Shown here: one piece after another, positions 50,240 to 59,448 of the stretch
How positions within the stretch are numbered: position 1 is the stretch's first letter
How the letters are laid out: each line of letters starts with the position of its first letter
Origin: SHZL01 sp963708905
GTDB lineage: Bacteria; Pseudomonadota; Gammaproteobacteria; Xanthomonadales; SZUA-36
DNA: 64,000 nucleotides
Direction of reading: 5' to 3'
NCBI GenBank assembly: GCA_963708905.1
Contig: CAVPUV010000068.1
Location: 1 to 64,000 of the forward strand
Made by a program: the position numbers and the translations under genes
The notes under the pieces: model-generated
Told to the model about the DNA's origin: nothing
Seen by the model: only the letters and a program-made list of their open reading frames with translations
Databases searched by the model: none

Positions 50240-50251
50240 ATCCAGGTCAGG
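50230..50251. terminator. Hairpin between arsR and mnmE
   Basis: CCTGACCTG, loop AATC and CAGGTCAGG form a perfect 9-bp stem overlapping the arsR stop, in the convergent gap before the mnmE end. No T run follows in either direction, so termination is tentative. Confidence 0.4.
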
Positions 50252-50270
50252 GGTTGCCGGCGAAAAACGT

Positions 50271-51683
50271 CTATTTGCCAATACAAAAGCTGGCGAAGAT
50301 AGCGCCCAACAATTCATCCGGCAGCTTTTCACCGGTGATTTCATCCAGCGTGTGCTGCGCCAGGCGTAACTCCTCAGCCAACAATTCACCGGCGTGGTCA
50401 CTGGTCAGCCGTTCTTCGGCGGCGACCAGGTATTTGACGGTCCTTTGCAGCGCGTCGACATGACGCTGGCGGGCGGAAAAAACACCCTCGGCTTGTTCCG
50501 CGACGCCGAGTATCTCGCGGATTTTTGCTCTCAGTTCTTTCAGCCCGGCACCGGTTAGTGCAGAGATATCTATCCGATGTTGCAACCCTGCCGCATTTTT
50601 TGCGCCCCATGCCACATCGTAGTCAGGCTCAAGCAGGTCAGTCTTGTTGAATACGATGATGGTTCTTGCCGGCTCCGGCAATTCATCGAGCAGGTTCAAT
50701 TGCGCTTCAACATTGACGGTGGCATCGACGACCAACAGCGCGAGGTCCGAGGCTGCCAGCGCGGCGCGGGCACGCCTCACGCCCTCCGCTTCGATGCGAT
50801 CACTCGTTTCCCGGATGCCGGCGGTGTCGACGACATGGACCGGTATTCCGTCGAGGTCAATCCATTCTCTCAACACGTCCCGCGTGGTGCCCGGAATTTC
50901 GGTAACGATGGCGCTGTCTTGTCCGGACAGGGCATTCAACAGGCTGGACTTGCCTGCATTGGGCCGCCCAACAATAGCCAGCACGATACCATCGCGCAGC
51001 AAACGCCCCTGCCGTGCTTCGGCAAGCAACCCCCTCACAGCCACCTGCGCCTTTTGCAAACGCTGCAGCAAATCGCCATCGGCAAGGAAGTCAATCTCTT
51101 CGTCCGGAAAATCAATAGCAGCCTCAACAAAGACGCGCACGCGTGTCAGGTTTTCCTGTAACTGCTCAACCCGTTGTGAAAAAACGCCAGAAAGCGATCG
51201 TTGCGCTGCGCGCACGGCCTCTTCGGTACCAGAAGATATCAGGTCAGCTATGGCTTCGGCCTGGGTCAGGTCCATTTTGTCGTTGAGAAAAGCGCGCTCG
51301 GAAAACTCGCCCGCGCGCGCTGCGCGGGCGCCCAATTCCATTACTCGCCGCATCATCATCTGCAAAACGACGGGACCACCATGTCCCTGCAGTTCTAAAA
51401 CGTCTTCTCCGGTGAAGGAGTTTGGGCCAGGAAAGTACAGCGCCAAGCCGCTGTCTATGACCGCACCTGCTGCGTCACGGAATTTTGCGTACGATGCCGA
51501 GCGCGGCGCAGGCTTCCGCCCACAAACCTTCTCTGCAATCTGTCCGGCTGCGGGTCCGCTGATGCGAATGATGCCGACCCCGCCGATGCCGGGTGGCGTG
51601 GCGATGGCGCAAATGGTGTCCGTGGCTGGAGGACCGGAGGGCTTGAGGCCAAGGCCGGCTGGTTCATTAAGCAGGTTAGTCAT
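50271..51683 (-). CDS. mnmE: tRNA modification GTPase MnmE
   Basis: A 470-residue GTPase that with MnmG modifies wobble uridine in tRNA. It begins with the tetrahydrofolate-binding domain (TICAIATPPGIGGVGIIRISG), has the helical domain with the G domain inserted (GRPNAGKSSLLNAL, DTAGIRETSD, NKTD) and ends with the catalytic CIGK. Length is close to E. coli (454). It is the last gene of the rpmH-rnpA-yidC-mnmE run, with a 79-bp gap from yidC. Confidence 0.95.
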   Translation of the reverse strand: MTNLLNEPAGLGLKPSGPPATDTICAIATPPGIGGVGIIRISGPAAGQIAEKVCGRKPAPRSASYAKFRDAAGAVIDSGLALYFPGPNSFTGEDVLELQGHGGPVVLQMMMRRVMELGARAARAGEFSERAFLNDKMDLTQAEAIADLISSGTEEAVRAAQRSLSGVFSQRVEQLQENLTRVRVFVEAAIDFPDEEIDFLADGDLLQRLQKAQVAVRGLLAEARQGRLLRDGIVLAIVGRPNAGKSSLLNALSGQDSAIVTEIPGTTRDVLREWIDLDGIPVHVVDTAGIRETSDRIEAEGVRRARAALAASDLALLVVDATVNVEAQLNLLDELPEPARTIIVFNKTDLLEPDYDVAWGAKNAAGLQHRIDISALTGAGLKELRAKIREILGVAEQAEGVFSARQRHVDALQRTVKYLVAAEERLTSDHAGELLAEELRLAQHTLDEITGEKLPDELLGAIFASFCIGK

Positions 51684-51712
51684 GCAGGAAGCTTAATGCA
51701 AAAGCGGTGACT

Positions 51713-51733
51713 CGTAACGCGTAACGCGTAAGG
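51713..51733. repeat. Short CGTAACG tandem repeat
   Basis: CGTAACG recurs at seven-base spacing (CGTAACGCGTAACGCGTAAG) in the gap between yidC and mnmE. It is too short to assign a role. Confidence 0.5.
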
Positions 51734-51762
51734 TAAGGCGTGTGCTGGCTGCCCACGCCGTT

Positions 51763-53469
51763 TTACTTTTCCCCGGCCGCGATCTTGCGCGTAATATAAA
51801 CCTGCTGTGCCAACGAAAGACCCGCGTTGGTGGCCCAATACAGGACCAGGCCGGCGGGGAAGAAAGCGAACATCACCGCGAATGCTATCGGCATCAGGTT
51901 CATCATTTTGCGTTGCAATGGATCCATTCCCGCCGTCGGCGTGAGCCGCTGCGTTGCGATCATGAACCCGGCGTTAAGCAAGGGCAGAACGAAGTAAGGA
52001 TCGCGCGCCGACAAATTGCTCACCCAGAGAATGAACGGCGCCTGGCGCAATTCAACCGATTCCAGCAGCACCCAGTACAAGGCGATGAACACCGGGATCT
52101 GCACCAGCATCGGCAGGCAGCCGGCGAGCGGATTTGCCTTCTCGGTCTTGTACAGCTCCATCATGGCCTGGCTCATGCGCGCTCGGTCATCTCCATAACG
52201 TTCTTTCAGCTGTTCAATGCGCGGTTGTAGCTTGCGCATGCGCGCCATCGATTTATATTGTGTTTCCGTCAGCTTGAAAAAGGCCGCCTTGACCAGCACC
52301 GTCAATAACACGATGGCCCAGCCCCAATTGCCAACCAGCGAGTGGATGTGTGACAGCAGCCAGAACAGGGGTTTGGAAAAGACCGTAAAGATGCCGTAAT
52401 TTACCGTGTGCTCCAACCCTGGCGCCACTTCCTCCAATTGCTCCTGCAGCTTGGGCCCCAGGTAGAGCAGGCTGCTGAACTCAATGTGTTCACCAGGCCC
52501 GGCGCTTTGCAAGGGTGACACATCGCGCGCTATGTAGCGCGGCCAGCCGCTGGTTTGAATCACCCGGGCGCTGTAGGTCACCTGCTCTTCAGCTGGCGGT
52601 ATCCAGGCCGCAAAAAAGTAGTGCTGGATCATGGCCAGCCAACCACCGCTTACCGTCTTCTCATACGGCTCGTCGGCGACGTCTTTGAAATTGACTTTCT
52701 CGAACTTGTCCTGGGGGTTGTAAAAACCGATACCGTTGAAACTATACGCAGAAGGGTTGGTAAACCCGCGGGCGGGTTTTTCTTCAGAAACCGCTCGTTG
52801 CAACTGATCGTAGCGGCTTCCCGTCCAAGGTTCGGAACTGTCGTTATCCAGTTGATAGCGAACCTCGACTCCATACTTGCCTCGCGTGAAAATAAACGTC
52901 TTGGTCACGTGAAAGCCTGCTTCAGAGCGCCAGGTCAACGGCACTCGAAGCTCGTCTGTACCGTCCGCCAGTCTGTAATCTTTCTGCGCGGACTGATAAA
53001 CAGAGGTATGGTTAGGCGCGGCCTGGTGTGATAATAGCCCCGATTGAGCTATAAACAGGATCTCTCCGTGCTGCTCCAGCAGGTTGACTTTTTTCTCGGG
53101 CTCTTCCAGAACCACCGGGTAATGCAACAGCTGCGCCCCCACCACCGTACCGCCCAGCATGCTGATCTCGACATCGAGCACGTCGGTGAAAACGCTAATC
53201 GTGCGGCTTTCGGCCAGCATGACTGCTGCGCTTTCCGGCGTGCGGGCTTCATTTGTATGTGTTTGCGCCTGGGCCGCATCCAATGGTTGTGGCAAATCCA
53301 GCTCACCCGGCGGCACAACCGGCGCTTCAACTGAAACATCTTTCGCCGACGTGACGCTAACGGATGCTGGTAGGACGGGTGGTTGGCCGTAGTCCTTGCG
53401 CCATTCAATCCACAACATGTATCCCAGCAAACCCAGGGTTATGAGCAATGCCGGTCGAAGATTTCCCAT
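51763..53469 (-). CDS. yidC: Membrane protein insertase YidC
   Basis: A 568-residue inner-membrane insertase of the gammaproteobacterial form. It has an N-terminal anchor (LLITLGLLGYMLWIEW), a large periplasmic beta domain (residues about 60-350) and the conserved membrane core (GWAIVLLTVLVKAAFFKLT, NPLAGCLPMLVQIPVFIALY, MNLMPIAFAVMFAFFPAGLVLYWATNAGLSLAQQ in part). The C-terminus is short and basic. The gap to rnpA is only 69 bp and does not hold yidD. Confidence 0.94.
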   Translation of the reverse strand: MGNLRPALLITLGLLGYMLWIEWRKDYGQPPVLPASVSVTSAKDVSVEAPVVPPGELDLPQPLDAAQAQTHTNEARTPESAAVMLAESRTISVFTDVLDVEISMLGGTVVGAQLLHYPVVLEEPEKKVNLLEQHGEILFIAQSGLLSHQAAPNHTSVYQSAQKDYRLADGTDELRVPLTWRSEAGFHVTKTFIFTRGKYGVEVRYQLDNDSSEPWTGSRYDQLQRAVSEEKPARGFTNPSAYSFNGIGFYNPQDKFEKVNFKDVADEPYEKTVSGGWLAMIQHYFFAAWIPPAEEQVTYSARVIQTSGWPRYIARDVSPLQSAGPGEHIEFSSLLYLGPKLQEQLEEVAPGLEHTVNYGIFTVFSKPLFWLLSHIHSLVGNWGWAIVLLTVLVKAAFFKLTETQYKSMARMRKLQPRIEQLKERYGDDRARMSQAMMELYKTEKANPLAGCLPMLVQIPVFIALYWVLLESVELRQAPFILWVSNLSARDPYFVLPLLNAGFMIATQRLTPTAGMDPLQRKMMNLMPIAFAVMFAFFPAGLVLYWATNAGLSLAQQVYITRKIAAGEK

Positions 53470-53538
53470 GGATACTCAGTCCTTTGCCTGCTGACGCAGG
53501 CGCTTTTCTTGGTACGAGCCTCAGACCGCTGCAGAAAG

Positions 53539-53940
53539 TCAGGGCTGCGGCTCGGGTATTTCACGTTGTGTGCTGACGACCGGCACAATGCTTGCGCGCT
53601 TATCGATCCTTTGCCAGTGTCGAGACAGCTGGTCAAACAACCGCCTGTTGCATATGGAGACGGCCTCCCGCCGGGGCAAGACCACGATGTCTACAGCCGG
53701 GTGTTTGCTGTTAGACAAATAATGCTGGCGAAAGCTTTCCCGTATGATGCGCTTGAGCCGGTTACGTTCCACTGCGCGCCGGTCAACCTGGCGTGACACC
53801 GCCATGCCAAGACGTGAACTGTCATGGCCTGTGTTGCGCCCCAACACTTTGAACCAAGCGTCGGTTGAAACCGCTGCTTGCTGAAACACGCTCGAGAATG
53901 CTGTTGGTCCAGACAAGCGGGACCGACGCGGAAGTGTCAT
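53539..53940 (-). CDS. rnpA: Ribonuclease P protein component
   Basis: A 133-residue basic protein that helps RNase P RNA process tRNA 5' ends. The RNR motif is in RAVERNRLKRIIRESFR, and FSSVFQQ and DIVVLPRREA match the family. The ATG at 53940 aligns with E. coli RnpA; an upstream in-frame ATG adds 13 unrelated residues. The C-terminus extends about 14 residues beyond E. coli RnpA. Confidence 0.92.
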   Translation of the reverse strand: MTLPRRSRLSGPTAFSSVFQQAAVSTDAWFKVLGRNTGHDSSRLGMAVSRQVDRRAVERNRLKRIIRESFRQHYLSNSKHPAVDIVVLPRREAVSICNRRLFDQLSRHWQRIDKRASIVPVVSTQREIPEPQP

Positions 53941-54022
53941 GCCGGTTACTACTCCTGGCGCGACGCGCCACCGTGGCAACCCAGAGGAGGCTTATCCCCG
54001 GTCTTGCGCTCAACTCCTTGAT

Positions 54023-54157
54023 TCAGGCCGACAGCCGTTTACGACCCTTGGCGCGACGGGCAGAAATCACCGCGCGACCGCCCCGGGTGGCCATGCGGGC
54101 ACGGAAACCATGGCGGCGGGCGCGTTTTAGCAGACTGGGTTGAAATGTACGTTTCAT
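54023..54157 (-). CDS. rpmH: Ribosomal protein L34
   Basis: A 44-residue protein beginning MKRTFQPSLLKRARRHGFRA, the standard L34 sequence, with the conserved basic C-terminus (RRAKGRKRLSA). It heads the leftward rpmH-rnpA-yidC-mnmE run. Longer upstream frames are not part of L34. Confidence 0.96.
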   Translation of the reverse strand: MKRTFQPSLLKRARRHGFRARMATRGGRAVISARRAKGRKRLSA

Positions 54158-54514
54158 GGTTCTATTCCTATTCGAGATGGTTTCGGCGACCCGCGGCCAA
54201 CTTGGAGCCGGCCGCCAAGAAGACGGTGCTCGATCGACAAAAGAGTGGAATTGTATCTTTTGCACGCGAGCGCGACAAGCTTGAGCATTGTCGAGCCATG
54301 TGCGCTGTAGCGATTTTCACGCAGCCAACCGGTTAAATATTGGCCGACAGCCTGAGGCCAATCTACTCTTTATGGTCACGATCTCTCTTCCGAGCGCGAT
54401 GCACGGGTCAAAATGGGCTCAACCATCGGGCAAAGGGGCGCTTCCAGGCGCGGCAAGGCCTCAGTTCCTTGTAAACCGATAGATAGGGAGGTGATTCGGA
54501 GGTAGTGCGTGCGT
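54158..54514. other. Promoter region of rpmH and flank of the IS, no gene seen
   Basis: This 357-bp stretch holds the rpmH promoter side and the left flank of the first transposase gene. I see no perfect DnaA box, RNA gene or convincing protein gene. It is probably the left part of the original rpmH-dnaA gap. A weak GATAGAT match (near 54479 and, inverted, near 56064) is the only candidate for IS ends. Confidence 0.5.
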
Positions 54515-55992
54515 TTAGCCGCTGGCAGCAGCCGGAATCGGTTTGACCAGCGAACGCATCTGTCCTTCGCGCCCCTGCTTCACGTGGCCCAATGCCAGGG
54601 CCATCATCACCGCCAGCGCCAGTCCGACCCGCGCCGTCATGTTGCTTTGGCCGCGAATGAAGTGCTCCTCGAAGCCAAAGCTGTGATCGATGCGGTTGTT
54701 GATGCGCTCCAGGGCGCTACGACGATTGTAGCCCCGGCGCCAGGACGGGCTGCCGTGGGGGTGAAGATGCGCCGATTCTGTTCGGTGATGTCGATGCGCA
54801 CGATGCGCCCATAATCGCCGGCCTGTATGCTGGCGTTGCGGTGACAGGCCTCGCGGCCGGCGCAATCCAATCCGTAGGCAGCGGCCGGGCAACGGTACTT
54901 CAGGGTGTTGCGGTCGGCCTCAAAGCCCTGGAAGGCCAGATTCCGCTGTTCGCCACTGTGGGGGCACACGCACAACACCTGCCCCTTTTCCGTGTGGATG
55001 ATGTTGCCGGCGCGCGCCGGATCCAGGGAGCGGGTGATGGGCTTGGCGGGATCGTAATCCGGCATCTGTTGTTCTTCCCGCCACAGTTCGCGCGTGTCAA
55101 TCAGCGGGCGGATGTGGTGCGCATCCCAGAGCCTGGCCTTCAACGCGCCGCTGTCGAGTCCGCGGTCGGCACTGAAGTCCCGGCAGCGCGCGGCCAGCGA
55201 CGGGGTCTGTTCAAACAACTCATCGAGCATCCGCTCCAGCTCGACCGCTTCGGAATGCGAAGCCGGCGTCAGGTGGCAGGCGACGGGGATTTCGTAGCGG
55301 GTATCGGCGATCAAGTGCAGGCCGTAGCCAAACCAGCTTTTGACTTTGTTCCAGGCTTGGCCGGTCTTGCGGTCGATGCCGCGGGTTTCGTGCTTGCCCC
55401 AGTCGGCGTCCGGATCGGAGGTCTGGCCCGTTTTGCGATTGACCCGACCGGTGCTGTGGCTCCCGATCGCCTTGCCGTCGTAGCCAAGATGGCGGCCAAA
55501 ATCCGGCAGCGCCTGCATCAGCTGCTGCCGCAGGGTCTGGATCATGGCGCCGATCAGGCCCTGCTGTTCCTCCAGGGCGATGACATTGCCGAGGAAGCGA
55601 TAGAAGTTCCAATGGCTGGGAACCGGATCCTGTTCTTTGTGGGCGGTATGGACCACGGTCAGTTGGCCGGTCTGTGGATGGCGCTGCAGCGTGGCGACCG
55701 GCTTGCCCTGTCGCGGCAGGGGGTTGAAGCCGCACAGATCGAGTAGCGCCGGGTTGCGGCGCAGCTCCCGCAACAGCGACTCAATGGAGCGGTGCTGCAA
55801 GACGATGCCCGCCAGCAGGGCATGCCACAGGGCGTGCACCGGATAGTCGTTGCGGCCGCGGCCGCGTTTTTCCTCCAGGGCTTTAATTATTTCTTCATCC
55901 GGGAGATACTGGATCACCAGCGCCAAGCGACGCAGATCCGGTAACGCGTCTACATCCTGCCAGGAAAACAAGCTCAGGTTTGCGGCTGCCAT
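54515..55992 (-). pseudogene. DDE transposase (IS4/IS5/IS1182-like), frameshifted
   Basis: A transposase of about 490 residues if one frameshift is repaired. It begins with LSLFSWQDVDALPDLRRLAL, has RRNPALLDLCGFNPLP and the DDE-domain pieces LGYDGKAIGSHSTG and RDFSADRGLDSGAL. The C-terminal part (SWRRGYNRRSALERINNRID) is in another frame from about 54760. The shift falls at a run of five C on the coding strand; one more C would restore the frame. It may be decay, sequencing error or programmed shifting. I cannot name the IS family, and terminal repeats are not clear. Confidence 0.75.
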
Positions 55993-56260
55993 AGGGGCTC
56001 CTTCGGGGGCTATAATTCTGTTATTGCTGAACGAATTATACCCTATGGCGGCCCATTATATCCATCTATCAGATTGTTTTAATTGCATTTTTGCTCCTTT
56101 TTTACCCCTTGTTGGCGTGTTGGGGTGAAAATCCCGCCACGGCGCCGAAAACCGGCCCTCGGGCAACAAAACCGCGGGTTTTCCGGGGTAAAGAAAATTC
56201 TCACTGCGCTACAAGCCGCGGTTGATGCGGGCTACGGAACAGCGCACATGGCTCTTCGAC
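55993..56260. other. Inter-IS spacer, no gene seen
   Basis: Non-coding spacer between the first transposase gene and the ISKra4 left end. It contains the transposase promoter side (an AT-rich ATAATTCTGTTATTG stretch) and GC-rich palindromic pieces but no recognisable gene. Confidence 0.5.
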
Positions 56261-57671
56261 AGGGTGCGATTCAAACTGATGTTGTCCTTCAAGCCGCCTT
56301 TCTGACTTGATTCCAATAATTGTCCCATTGCCCGTTTGCCCGGTTCAGACGCAAGGCCAGCATATGCTCGGCGTTTTCGGCACACCACCAGGATCCCGGT
56401 AGCTTGAGCCGTTTCTGCACAACGTAGCGATGCGCGCTCTCAATTTCACCCGAGCCAATCGGCAAACCCCTGGCCAAGGCGCCAGGGTAGTCGAGTTGAT
56501 CTGTTCGGCGACTCAGGTAGCGGTGGCAAGAGCGCACCGGCGCTTCGCTATCGGCAACATCATCCGCCTCAAGGTGCACCCGCAACGACTCGATGACTCC
56601 GCCACACTGCCCGGCCTTGAGGCGTTCCTTCTGTTGGTTTAACCACATCCTGGATGCGTCCGCATCCCTATGGATAGCCGTTGCTGCCGCGCTCAGGTAA
56701 TCGCAGACATGGTAGCAGTCGACCAGATAGGTGCCCCGGCTGCCGAAGCGCTCATCCACTTGCAGCGCAATCCACTCGGCTCCATCCCCGACGGCGTGAA
56801 TCTCGCTGCCCGTCCCGAAACCGGCGGAGCGGGCGCAGCCGAACAGGTGCTTTCCCGCCTCCGCAACGTCGCCGCGCAGCGTTCCCCCGTAGCGCAATGT
56901 TGTGCTGCCCGCCTCGTGCGCCAAGCAAAGCTTGGCTTCCTTCCACTGCAATGTCTTGCCGCGGCGACGATCTTTTTGCGTCGCATCCGCTTCGACTATC
57001 GGCACCATGCCACCATCCATTTCGGCAACCACCCGCTGACATCCCTCTTCACTGGGCCAGCTCTCATCAACAACGGCCGCCGCAAAAATGGTTTGCGCGT
57101 GCTTCTCGGTCACCCGCCGTATCGTGCTCTCGGGCAGAAGGACCCCGTAATGCTCGACCAGCTTGTCCTCAACCCGGGCGAAGGCAACATCGGCTGCAAA
57201 ATCCGTCACCACCCGCTGCAAAGGCCGAGAACAGCCGCGATTTCTCACCTTGGCACGTCCGACAAAGGGGCGGATACGCTTGCTCCCTTGCCGATATTGC
57301 ACCTCTTCTACGGCAATTTCGCCGAAGGTACTGTGCCAGCGAAGTTTTTTTTACCCTCCCGCCACATCTGGCTTTCGCCCGCGACGCTCGCCGAAGCCTT
57401 GACCGCTTGCCCGCTCGCCCAGGCTTGCAGCGACTCCTGCCCCATCCGCCTCATCTCCTCGATAAGCCGCATCTCCGCCGCGTCAGCCTCTTGCAGGTTT
57501 CCCATCTCGTCATCGACAACCAGCAGCATCGATTCAACACGGCTTCGAAGCTCGGGATGCCCGTTCAGCCGTTCAACCAATGCTTCGTCACTCATTCCCA
57601 TGGCGCTCTCCTCTCAACAGCTCAGCCGGTAAACTCCTGCGATTATCCCACATCAGTTTGAATCGCACCCT
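56261..57671. mobile_element. ISKra4-family insertion sequence, complete
   Basis: A 1,411-bp element bounded by perfect 21-bp inverted repeats (56261-56281 and 57651-57671; outer end AGGGTGCGATTCAAACTGA). It carries one transposase in two overlapping frames. No flanking direct repeat is evident when the ten bases on each side are compared. The right end lies only 75 bp from a DnaA box and about 240 bp from the likely dnaA start. Confidence 0.9.
56289..57601 (-). CDS. ISKra4-family transposase, two frames with likely -1 frameshift
   Basis: Frame A starts at 57601 and runs to 57308 (97 residues: MGMSDEALVERLNGHPELRS at its start). Frame B, open from 57302 or earlier, holds the catalytic part (VAEMDGGMVPIVE, VDCYHVCDYLSA, GLPIGSGEIESAHRYVVQKR). 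The join is at eight A residues (57352-57345), where the zero frame reads A AAA AAC, a classic slippery heptamer. A -1 shift there gives a continuous protein of about 437 residues, passing into LRWHSTFGEIAVEEVQYRQG. Confidence 0.82.
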
Positions 57672-57745
57672 CTGAAAATTGGGTTGACAAGCTTGGGTCT
57701 GAAAAACAGAGTAATTTAACTCCCGGTCAAAACGCAGTGGCCAAG

Positions 57746-57754
57746 TTATCCACA
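57746..57754 (+). promoter_or_regulatory. DnaA box upstream of dnaA
   Basis: A perfect TTATCCACA lies 153 bp before the likely dnaA start. It could mediate autoregulation of dnaA or be part of a bipartite origin. A TTGACA hexamer at 57684-57689 lies upstream. Confidence 0.8.
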
Positions 57755-57906
57755 GCGGGTTAGACTAGGGCAGCTCTGAACCATTATGCGCTTGGAGCTT
57801 CCCAGGGTAGCCCCTGATGAATTCCTCGATATCTCTGGCCGACAGGGGGCTCGCAGGTCGAAGCGGCTTCCCTATAACCAGAAACCTGCACAGACTAATC
57901 CCAGGA

Positions 57907-59211
57907 ATGGCGCATAACCACTGGCAAACCTGTTTGACTTATCTGGAGCGAGAGCTCCCGGCTGAAGATTTCAATACCTGGATTCGCCCCTTGCAACCCA
58001 GGAGCGCAAAGGGACAAACAGCGCTATTGGCTCCGAATGCGTATGTGCGCGATTACATTGCACTCAACCACCTGGAGCGCATCCGTGACGTTTTCGAGCA
58101 TCTTGGTGCGGCTCGCGATACAGTCACGGTCGAAGTGTCTGCCAGCAGAGATCCTGCCCGCGCCGTTGGCGTCACGGCACGCAAGCAACATGATACGAGC
58201 CTCGACACACGCTATCGTTTCAATAACTTCGTCCAAGGCAAATCCAATGAACTGGCTTTTGCCGCCACACAACAGGTAGCACAGAAACCTGGGCAGACCT
58301 ACAACCCGTTGCTGCTTTATGGCGGCACCGGTCTGGGTAAAACCCACCTGCTGCACGCAGCAGGTAATCTGATCCATGAGCAAAATCGCGAGTCCCGAGT
58401 GCTGTATCTGCACTCCGAACGTTTCGTAAGCGAAATGATTCAGGCGCTGAGGCACGACAGCATTGAGGCGTTCAAGCAACATTATCGTACGGCCGGCGCC
58501 TTACTGATTGACGATATTCAGTTTTTTGCTGGAAAGGACCGCACCCAGGAAGAGTTCTTCCATACGTTCAATGCCTTGTTGGATAGCAAACAGCAAATCA
58601 TCCTCACCTGCGACCGTTATCCGAAAGAGGTCGTAGGCCTGGAGGCCAGGCTTCGTTCCCGTTTTGGCTGGGGCCTCACGGTCGCTATCGAACCGCCTGA
58701 TTTCGAAACGCGTGTGGCGATTCTCATGAACAAAGCACAGGAACGTGGCTTGATATTGGATGAAGCGGTGGCTTTTCTGATCGCCAAGCGTATGCGCTCA
58801 AATGTGCGCGACCTGGAGGGTGCCCTGAACACCTTGTGCGCCAATGCACGTTTTTCCGGACGACCGATCACGGAAGCGTTTGCGCAAGAAGTTCTCCGCG
58901 ACCTGTTATTGGTGCATGATCGCTTGATTACGCTGGAGAATACGCAAAGAACCGTGGCGGAATATTACAAGATGAAAGTTTCAGACCTGCTTTCACCACG
59001 ACGCACAAGAGCCATTGCCAGACCAAGACAAATGGCAATGGCCTTATGCAAAGAGCTTACCGAGCACAGCCTGCCCGAAATTGGTAATGCTTTTGGCGGT
59101 CGGGACCATACCACGGTACTGCACGCTTGTCGTAGAATTGAAGAGTTATGCGCCACTGATAGCCGCCTTCGCGAAGACAAGGCCAAGTTGCTTCGTTTGC
59201 TGACTGCTTGA
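57907..59211 (+). CDS. dnaA: Chromosomal replication initiator DnaA
   Basis: A 434-residue AAA+ initiator. Domain I begins HWQTCLTYLERELPAEDF and aligns from the first residue with E. coli DnaA, which is why I prefer the ATG at 57907. An in-frame ATG at 57817 would add 30 unrelated residues. Neither has a good ribosome-binding site. Walker A is GGTGLGKTH (about residue 138), Walker B LLIDDIQFF (about 199), and the DNA-binding signature GGRDHTTVLHACRRIEEL lies near residue 397. Domain II is short compared with E. coli (467 in total). Confidence 0.95.
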   Translation: MAHNHWQTCLTYLERELPAEDFNTWIRPLQPRSAKGQTALLAPNAYVRDYIALNHLERIRDVFEHLGAARDTVTVEVSASRDPARAVGVTARKQHDTSLDTRYRFNNFVQGKSNELAFAATQQVAQKPGQTYNPLLLYGGTGLGKTHLLHAAGNLIHEQNRESRVLYLHSERFVSEMIQALRHDSIEAFKQHYRTAGALLIDDIQFFAGKDRTQEEFFHTFNALLDSKQQIILTCDRYPKEVVGLEARLRSRFGWGLTVAIEPPDFETRVAILMNKAQERGLILDEAVAFLIAKRMRSNVRDLEGALNTLCANARFSGRPITEAFAQEVLRDLLLVHDRLITLENTQRTVAEYYKMKVSDLLSPRRTRAIARPRQMAMALCKELTEHSLPEIGNAFGGRDHTTVLHACRRIEELCATDSRLREDKAKLLRLLTA

Positions 59212-59448
59212 GTGAGTATAAGTCTGTGGCACAAATCTGAACAACTTGTGGATAAGCCGGTAAAAAAGTGGAATGCTCTGCTTATCCACAAGCTGTCAAC
59301 AAAGCACAATGCTGGTTCCTGACAAGCTTATAAAGCAGTAACATATTGAAAGTTTTAGATAAATTTGGATTTAGGGCTTTATCCACAGGACCTATTACTA
59401 CTACTGTTCTTATATATTATATAAATAATTACTAATAGGGATGCAGTC
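59212..59448. other. Probable oriC (dnaA-dnaN gap)
   Basis: This 237-bp gap holds three perfect DnaA boxes: 59247-59255 (minus), 59282-59290 (plus) and 59379-59387 (plus). The last is followed by GGACC and then CTATTACTACTACTG, whose complementary strand reads as DnaA-trio steps (GAT, AAT, GAT, GAT when read 3' to 5'). A 30-bp AT-rich run (59408-59437) follows. This order of box, GC patch, trios and AT-rich stretch is that of the bacterial unwinding system. Origin function is inferred. Confidence 0.78.

Noticed and set aside
54476..56070. Terminal inverted repeats of the first transposase element (shared GATAGAT)
   Set aside because: Only seven to eight bases match and they are not placed symmetrically enough around the gene to be called ends.
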